Assembly: GCA_038521625.1 (NCBI GenBank)
Contig: JBCBKP010000023.1
Location: 1-54,728 of the forward strand
DNA length: 54,728 nucleotides
Direction of reading: 5' to 3'
Source: JBCBKP01 sp038521625
GTDB lineage: Bacteria; Planctomycetota; Phycisphaerae; Phycisphaerales; UBA1924
A program made the translations under genes and the position numbers. Below the pieces are notes generated by a model. The model saw only the letters and a list, made by a program, of their open reading frames with translations. It had not been told where the DNA came from and made no database searches. Below are positions 49,346 to 54,728 of the stretch, piece after piece (the stretch's first letter is position 1; each line of letters opens with the position of its first letter).

Positions 49346-50935
49346 ATGACAGGCGAGCCCCACCCGACCAGCCCGATGCCCGACGCGCCCCAGGACCGGC
49401 CCGCGGGCGGCCTCTCCGAGACCTGGACACACGGGCCCGGGCGCGACCGCCAGCCCGCCGACCCGGGCTCGCCGATGTCGCGCCGCGTCGCGGTGCTGCT
49501 CGCCGTCGCCTCATTCCTGGTCGTCGCGGCGATCCAGAACGTCCCGCCGGTCTTCGAGATGTTCGGCATCGAGCCCTTCTGGCCGACCTCCCGGGCCGCC
49601 GAGACGCCCGAGGACGAGACCCCGACCATCGATCCGCCGGCCGGCGTCGCGAACCCGATCGACCTCGTCTCCCAGCTCGGCGTGGGGATCCACGCGCTCG
49701 ACAGCTCGCAGCCCGACGCCTTCGCGCCCCTGCTCCAGCAGCTCGACTCGACGGCGACCAGCGACGTCGAGCGCCTCCGGGTCGCGATCGTCGCCGGCGA
49801 GGTCGTCGGGCCGCAAGAAGCGATCGACCGCCTGACGCGGATCCTCGAGGCGACCCCAGACGAGGAAGACGACGTCGCGGCCCTCGTCCGCGAGGACGCC
49901 CGCACGCTGATCGAGCTCTTCGAATGGCCCGCCGACGGCATCTCCGCCGAGCCCGACGATCCGCTGGGCGCCCAGCTGCCGATCGACGAGACCACGCGCC
50001 AGCGGCTGCTCGATCACCACGGCTTCTACGCCGAGATCGTGCTCTCGCGCGGCCTGCCCGAGTCCGACCCGCGCCTCCAGGAACGCCGAGCCAAGGCCAT
50101 CGGGCTCACGGTCGTGATGGTCGCGTTCGGCGGGCTCGTGGCGCTGGTCGCGCTCGGGGCGCTGGTCTGCTTCATCGCCGCGATCGTGATGGCCGCGACA
50201 GGCCAGTTCAAGCCGCGGATGCCGCTGCCCGAGGCCGGCGGCAGCGTCTACATGGAGACCTTCGGGCTCTTCGTGCTCGGATTCCTGCTGCTGCAGCTCG
50301 TCGGGAACCTCCTGCCGAACACGATGCCCTGGCCCTACATCAAGCTCGGCTCTCAGTGGCTGCTCGCGCTCGTCCCGCTGTGGCCGCTGGCCCGAGGCAT
50401 GGGCTGGCAGCGGCTGACCGGCACGGTCGGCCTGCACCGCGGGCGCGGGCTGCTCGCCGAGGTCGGCGCCGGGATCTTCGGCTACCTGGCCGGCTTCCCC
50501 GTCTTCCTCTTCGGCGTCGCGATCACCTTCGTCCTGCTCGGCATCGCCAGCGCCTTCATGCCGCCCGACAGCCCGCCGCCGACTAACCCGGTCATCGAGC
50601 TGGTCGAGTCCGGCGACGCCATCGCGCTCGCCCTCGTGTTCTCGCTGGCGGTCTTCTGGGCGCCGCTCACCGAGGAGCTGGTCTTCCGCGGCGCGCTCTT
50701 CCGCCACTTCACCGGGACGCAGCCCGTCGTCCTCGCCGCGCTCGCCAGCGCCACGCTCTTCGGCTTCATGCACGGCTACGGGCCGCTGTTCGTCTTCCCG
50801 CTGATCGCGCTGGGCTTCAACTTCGCCCTGATGCGGCGCTGGCGCGGCAGCATCATCGCGCCGATCACCGCGCACTTCCTGCACAACGGCACGATCCTGA
50901 CGATCGTCATCCTGCTCGTCAGCTTCGCGGCCTGA
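49346..50935 (+). CDS. CPBP-family intramembrane metalloprotease
   Basis: A 529-aa protein. The CPBP/Abi motifs are 'EELVFRGALFRHF' (EExxxR), 'FGFMHGYGPLFVFP' (FxxxH), and 'ITAHFLHNGTILT', so the glutamate and histidine metal ligands are intact. A long N-terminal region (about residues 40-250) with a leading membrane helix is unusual and may be a sensor or substrate-recognition part. The start at 49346 is less certain; a GTG lies 9 nt upstream. Its 3' end overlaps the miaA 3' end by 17 bp. Substrates unknown. Confidence 0.88.
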   Translation: MTGEPHPTSPMPDAPQDRPAGGLSETWTHGPGRDRQPADPGSPMSRRVAVLLAVASFLVVAAIQNVPPVFEMFGIEPFWPTSRAAETPEDETPTIDPPAGVANPIDLVSQLGVGIHALDSSQPDAFAPLLQQLDSTATSDVERLRVAIVAGEVVGPQEAIDRLTRILEATPDEEDDVAALVREDARTLIELFEWPADGISAEPDDPLGAQLPIDETTRQRLLDHHGFYAEIVLSRGLPESDPRLQERRAKAIGLTVVMVAFGGLVALVALGALVCFIAAIVMAATGQFKPRMPLPEAGGSVYMETFGLFVLGFLLLQLVGNLLPNTMPWPYIKLGSQWLLALVPLWPLARGMGWQRLTGTVGLHRGRGLLAEVGAGIFGYLAGFPVFLFGVAITFVLLGIASAFMPPDSPPPTNPVIELVESGDAIALALVFSLAVFWAPLTEELVFRGALFRHFTGTQPVVLAALASATLFGFMHGYGPLFVFPLIALGFNFALMRRWRGSIIAPITAHFLHNGTILTIVILLVSFAA

Positions 50936-51851
50936 TCAGCCCGAGCGCAACCGCCGGCCACCCCGACGGATCGGTCGCCCCGCAGTCGATCCAGACCGAC
51001 TCCAGCCCCGGTGTCGCGCGCAGCCGGCGCAGCCACGTCCGCTGGTTCTTGGCGAACCGTCGCGTCTCGATCTTGATCCGCTCGACCGCCGCCTCGAGAT
51101 CGCAGCGTCCCTCGAGATGCTCCAGCAGCTGCTTGTAGCCAAGCCCCTCACGAGACTGCTCGCCGAAGGCGCCCGCGTCGCGCAGCCGGCGCGTCTCCCC
51201 GAGCAGCCCGCCCGCCATCATGTGTTTCACGCGCGCGTTGATCCGCTGGTTGATCAGCCCGCTCGGCCAATCCAGCCCGACCATCCGCACGCCCGGACGC
51301 AACGACGCCGCCGCATCCCACTGCTTCTGGTGCCCGCTGATCGGCGCGCCGGTCTGGCGGAAGACCTCCAGCGCGCGCACGGTCCGGCGCTCGTCGTTCG
51401 TATGAATCCGCGCGGCCGCCTCGGGATCGACCCGCTCGAGCTCGACCCGACGCTCGGCCTGCGGCATGGCCTCGACCGCGGCCCGCACCGTCGCGTCCGG
51501 CTCGGGCCCCTCGAACAGCCCCTCGAGCAGCGCCTTGATGTAGAGGTTCGTCCCACCGACGACGACCGGCGTCCGCCCGCGCCCCCGGATCTCCAAGATC
51601 GCACGCTCCGCCGCGACGAGCCAGTCCTTCACCGTGAATCGCTGGTCGGGATCGACGATGTCGATCAGGTGGTGGGGCACGCCCCGCCGCTCGGCCTCGG
51701 TCGCCTTGCCGCTGCCGATGTCGAGCCCGCGATAGATCTGCATCGAGTCGGCCGAGACGACCTCGCCACCGATCTCGATGGCCAGCTCGACCGCAAGCTC
51801 CGTCTTTCCGCCGGCCGTCGGGCCGACGATCACCGGCAGGATCTCAGTCAT
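50919..51851 (-). CDS. miaA: tRNA dimethylallyltransferase (isopentenyl-tRNA transferase)
   Basis: A 310-aa enzyme. The P-loop is 'VGPTAGGKTELAV', the substrate motifs are 'SADSMQIYRGLDIGSGKAT' and 'PVVVGGTNLYIKALLEG', and 'NDERRTVRALEVFRQTG' is the tRNA/DMAPP region. It adds isopentenyl to A37 of tRNAs reading UNN codons. The stop overlaps the CPBP 3' end and the start overlaps the esterase-like gene by 8 bp, so it is read in a compact cluster. Confidence 0.95.
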   Translation of the reverse strand: MTEILPVIVGPTAGGKTELAVELAIEIGGEVVSADSMQIYRGLDIGSGKATEAERRGVPHHLIDIVDPDQRFTVKDWLVAAERAILEIRGRGRTPVVVGGTNLYIKALLEGLFEGPEPDATVRAAVEAMPQAERRVELERVDPEAAARIHTNDERRTVRALEVFRQTGAPISGHQKQWDAAASLRPGVRMVGLDWPSGLINQRINARVKHMMAGGLLGETRRLRDAGAFGEQSREGLGYKQLLEHLEGRCDLEAAVERIKIETRRFAKNQRTWLRRLRATPGLESVWIDCGATDPSGWPAVALGLIRPRS

Positions 51852-53247
51852 CGCGCAGCTTCAGATCGCCACGCCGCCCGAAGCGCCCATCACGGAGCTC
51901 GCCGTTGACCGGGATGCTCCCGTCGACGCGGCTGGGGAACATCCGCCGGATCAGCACGACGCCGTCGACCTGCTCGCGCCAGTCGGCGGAGAGCACCAGC
52001 TCGTCCGCGCCCGAGTGCCCGTAGCCGCGCATCTTCAGCGCCACGCCCGCCATCTTCGAGGGCCTGACACCGGCGAGCGGCTCGCCGTCGGCGAGCGCTC
52101 GCAGATCGGCGAAGACGAACGGCGCCCCGGCCCGGCTCAGGACGTCCTCGAGGCTCCCGTCGCGCGTCGCCGGCACCGCCTCGGTGTCCTGCGCCGCCTC
52201 GCCGGTCCGCCCGCGGTCCGAGGTGATCGCGATCACGTACAGATCGTCACCGAGCGCCCCGCGCCAGGTCTGTCCCGCGGTCTCGGCGCCCTGGATCGGG
52301 TCGCGGCTGGGAGTCGCCCCGATCGAGCCCGGGTCGGCCAGCGCGCTCCAGGTCTCGCACCACACGATCAGCTTCTCGCCCGCGTACAGCTCGTCCGCGA
52401 ACCACGCCAGCCGCTCGCCCGCGCGGCGCTGCCGCTCGTTCTGCCAGGTCATGCTCGACCGATCGATCGAGAACCCGCCCATGCGCTCCTCGAAGGTCAC
52501 GAGCCGGTCCTCGATCGAGCGCGACCAGAACTCCGCCAGTGTCTCCCCGGCCGACGCCGCGACCGCCTCGCCGACGCCGCCCTCCTCCCAACGCTCGAGC
52601 ATCAGCGTCAGGCGCTCCCAGACGTCCACGATCCGCTCGTCGTCCTCGGTCTCGAGCGCCAGCTCCGCCTGGCTCGCGGCGGAGACGAACCCCGCGAGCT
52701 CGTCCTCGTCGATCTCGCTCGGCGCGTGCTCGCTGATGACCGCGCCGAGCGTCGGCGCCCAGCGCTCGGCCTGGCCGAAGTCGGGCGCGCTGAACTCGGG
52801 CGTCACGCCCGCCATCCGCAGCGGCGAATCGCCGAAGTAGCTCATCCACGCGAACTCGTACACCGGCAACGCGTGCCCGCTGAGCCCCCACCTCGGATCG
52901 GCCGATTCGTTCATCGCCCGCCGGATGTCCGCGCCCTCGGCGAGCGACTGGTCGAGCATCGCGGCGTCGAACATGCCGCTCTCCCAGACCAGGACGTTGA
53001 ATCCCAGCTCGTCGTGCAGGTACTTGACCAAGCGGGCCTTCAACAGCAGCGACGCCCCGTCGCCCGGATCCGACTCCCCAAGAACCACGACCCGGGCGTC
53101 CCCGATCGCTTCGCCGATGGTCCCCAGATCCTCGAACCGCGTGTCCTCGGGCTCGATCGACCGCAGCGCGTGCACCGTCTGCCCGCCCGCCGGCCCGCAG
53201 ACCGCCCCCAAAACCACCGCCAATCCAGCCGCCAGCACCGTTCGCAT
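51844..53247 (-). CDS. Erythromycin-esterase-like protein with altered catalytic residues
   Basis: A 467-aa exported protein (signal peptide ending near 'GPAGGQ'). The fold matches the EreA/EreB family ('VVVLGESDPGDGASLLLKAR' for the first motif, 'FNVLVWESGMFDA' for the catalytic Glu region). The histidine expected in the first motif (usually 'GExSHG') is Pro (SDP), and the second catalytic region, normally 'VWAHNxH', reads 'IVWCETWSALADPG'. Both key His are therefore missing, so it is unlikely to be an active esterase and may have another activity. It overlaps miaA by 8 bp. Confidence 0.7.
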   Translation of the reverse strand: MRTVLAAGLAVVLGAVCGPAGGQTVHALRSIEPEDTRFEDLGTIGEAIGDARVVVLGESDPGDGASLLLKARLVKYLHDELGFNVLVWESGMFDAAMLDQSLAEGADIRRAMNESADPRWGLSGHALPVYEFAWMSYFGDSPLRMAGVTPEFSAPDFGQAERWAPTLGAVISEHAPSEIDEDELAGFVSAASQAELALETEDDERIVDVWERLTLMLERWEEGGVGEAVAASAGETLAEFWSRSIEDRLVTFEERMGGFSIDRSSMTWQNERQRRAGERLAWFADELYAGEKLIVWCETWSALADPGSIGATPSRDPIQGAETAGQTWRGALGDDLYVIAITSDRGRTGEAAQDTEAVPATRDGSLEDVLSRAGAPFVFADLRALADGEPLAGVRPSKMAGVALKMRGYGHSGADELVLSADWREQVDGVVLIRRMFPSRVDGSIPVNGELRDGRFGRRGDLKLRDD

Positions 53248-53370
53248 GCCCCGAATCTACCGCCGAAACCCCCGCCGGCCGCGGGCTTGGATTCACTTCC
53301 GGGCCGGCGAACAATCAAGACCGGTGCCGCCGAGCGTTCTCCACGGCCCGGGCCAGCCAGAAAGATCCCC

Positions 53371-54728
53371 GTGCCCATCCCCCGAATCGCCATCGTGGGC
53401 CGACCCAACGTCGGCAAGAGCTCCCTGCTCAACATGATCGCCGCCGACCGCGTCGCGATCGTCGACCCCACCCCGGGCGTCACCCGCGACCGCCTCAGCG
53501 TGACCGTCGACCTGCCCGCCCCCGACCAGATCGGGCCGTCCAAGCCGATCGAGCTGACCGACACCGGCGGCTTCGGCGTCTACGTCGCCGAGGGCAAGCG
53601 ATTCGACGAGGTCGGCGCCGACCTGACCAGCCTCACCAAGGACATCGAGTTCCAGATCGCCGAGGCCGTCTCCAACGCCGACCTGATCCTCTTCGCGATC
53701 GACGTCCAAGCCGGCATCACGCCCCAGGACCTCGAGATCGCCAAGATGCTCCGCGAGCAGAAGCTCGGCTCCCGCGAGCGAGACCCGGGCGCCCCGCTCG
53801 TCCCGGTCCGCGTCGTCGCGACCAAGTGCGACTCCAGCCACTGGGAGCCGCACGCCTACGAACTCGCCGCTCTCGGCTTCGACGAGCCGCTGATGTGCTC
53901 GGCCCAGACCAACTACATGCGCCGCACGCTGATCGAGAATCTCTACGACCTGGTCCCGCAGTGGAAGCCCACCGAGGCCGACCCCGACGAGACCCGCTCA
54001 GACCTCAGGCTCGCCATCGTCGGCAAGCGCAACTCGGGCAAATCGACGCTCGTCAACGCGCTGGCCGGGCAGCCCCGCGTCATCGTCTCCGAGATCGCCG
54101 GCACGACACGCGACGCCATCGACGTCCGCTTCGAGTTCGACGGCCGCTCGATCACCGCGATCGACACCGCCGGCCTGCGCCGCAAGAAGAGCTTCCAGGA
54201 CCAGATCGAGTGGTACGCGCTCGACCGCGCCCAGCGGGCGATCGAGCGCTGCGACGTCGTGCTCCTCCTGATCGACGCCGAGAAGGACGTCAGCCAGGTC
54301 GACGAGCACCTCGCCCAGATGGCCGCGGAGAGCGAGAAGCCCGTCGTGCTGGTTGTGAACAAGTGGGACCTCGCCGAGGGACGCAAAAACGCCAAGGGCC
54401 GCGTCATCACACCCGCCGACTACGAGGAATACCTAAGAAAAGAACTCAAGGGCCTGGCCTTCGCGCCGATCGCGCTCATGTCCGCCAAGGACGGCACCAA
54501 CCTCCACGGCGTGATCGACCTCGCCTTCGAGCTGCACGAGCAGGCCTCGACCCGCGTCCCGACCGGCGAGCTCAACCGGACGATGCACGCCATTCTCGAT
54601 AAGCACCACCCCGCCTCGACCGGCGGCGCCTTCGCCCGCCTCTACTTCGCCAGCCAGGTCCGCACCAACCCGCCGACGATCGTCATGATCGTGAACAAGC
54701 CGGCCCTCTTCGGCGGCGCCTACGAGCG
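53371..54728 (+). CDS. der: GTPase Der (EngA), truncated by window end
   Basis: At least 452 aa from the GTG at 53371 to the end of the window. Two tandem G domains are visible: G1 'GRPNVGKSS', 'DTGGFG', then a second domain with 'GKRNSGKSTLVNALAG', 'DTAGLRR' and 'NKWD'. In the first domain the G4 motif reads 'ATKCDSSHW' in place of the usual NKxD. The C-terminal KH-like domain begins ('LNRTMHAILDKHHP') but is cut. Der is essential for 50S ribosome assembly. The ribosome site is weak. Confidence 0.95.
   Translation, partial: MPIPRIAIVGRPNVGKSSLLNMIAADRVAIVDPTPGVTRDRLSVTVDLPAPDQIGPSKPIELTDTGGFGVYVAEGKRFDEVGADLTSLTKDIEFQIAEAVSNADLILFAIDVQAGITPQDLEIAKMLREQKLGSRERDPGAPLVPVRVVATKCDSSHWEPHAYELAALGFDEPLMCSAQTNYMRRTLIENLYDLVPQWKPTEADPDETRSDLRLAIVGKRNSGKSTLVNALAGQPRVIVSEIAGTTRDAIDVRFEFDGRSITAIDTAGLRRKKSFQDQIEWYALDRAQRAIERCDVVLLLIDAEKDVSQVDEHLAQMAAESEKPVVLVVNKWDLAEGRKNAKGRVITPADYEEYLRKELKGLAFAPIALMSAKDGTNLHGVIDLAFELHEQASTRVPTGELNRTMHAILDKHHPASTGGAFARLYFASQVRTNPPTIVMIVNKPALFGGAYE

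Noticed and set aside
49227..49514. Longer N-terminus for NuoE
   Set aside because: The extra codons read Arg/Ala/Gly-rich sequence without homology, and a good ribosome site precedes the ATG at 49226.
51221..51236. TGTTTCACGCGCGCGT as a further parS
   Set aside because: Only the left half matches; the right half shares almost nothing with GTGAAACA.

Overview
The window reads as a piece of a high-GC bacterial chromosome, most probably a planctomycete of the class Phycisphaerae. The pointers are an ECF-type sigma factor next to a Ser/Thr kinase, prepilin-like proteins with a C-terminal H-Xn-DG segment, a dockerin-like secreted protein, a PEP-CTERM-like exported protein, and a large set of secreted right-handed parallel beta-helix proteins with the header 'QLGPxxPPxGPVxDTGPxL'. 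The taxonomic call is inference from these family signatures. No mobile element, CRISPR array, rRNA or tRNA was recognised.

Layout. (1) 98-3686, minus strand: serine hydrolase, Ser/Thr kinase, ECF sigma factor and a YjfB-like small protein. (2) 4167-8587: small lipoprotein, HTH-type protein, ParB, Nudix hydrolase, histidine kinase, orphan ABC ATPase and a DciA/DUF721-like protein. Two 16-bp parS-like palindromes lie inside the Nudix and histidine kinase genes, so this stretch is probably origin-proximal. (3) 8672-23920, minus strand: a secreted repeat/dockerin protein followed by eleven tandem beta-helix paralogues over about 14.4 kb, one with a 1-nt frameshift near its C-terminus. A PadR regulator and an unknown protein diverge from the upstream end of the array. 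(4) 25259-28383: SpoVR, a pseudopilin and a Gly-rich membrane protein. (5) 28390-32822: an exopolysaccharide-type cluster with three hexapeptide acyltransferases, a GT4 glycosyltransferase and an NAD-dependent epimerase. (6) 32870-42668: an SLC13/RCK transporter, CysQ-type phosphatase, APS kinase and ATP sulfurylase, which together look like sulfate uptake and activation, interleaved with two pseudopilins, a serine hydrolase and a RarD-type permease. (7) 42689-54728: mostly housekeeping genes (pyrE, lysS, miaA, der) mixed with a nuoE-like gene, a CPBP protease, an erythromycin-esterase-like protein and small hypotheticals. The last gene (der) runs off the window.

The most unusual element is the 11-gene beta-helix array. 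It has a shared N-terminal header, a shared C-terminal tip '(A/D)NI(S/D/E)Q', short gaps, and a regulator diverging from its 5' end. I read it as a family of exported surface or matrix proteins expanded by tandem duplication. Their function cannot be read from sequence.
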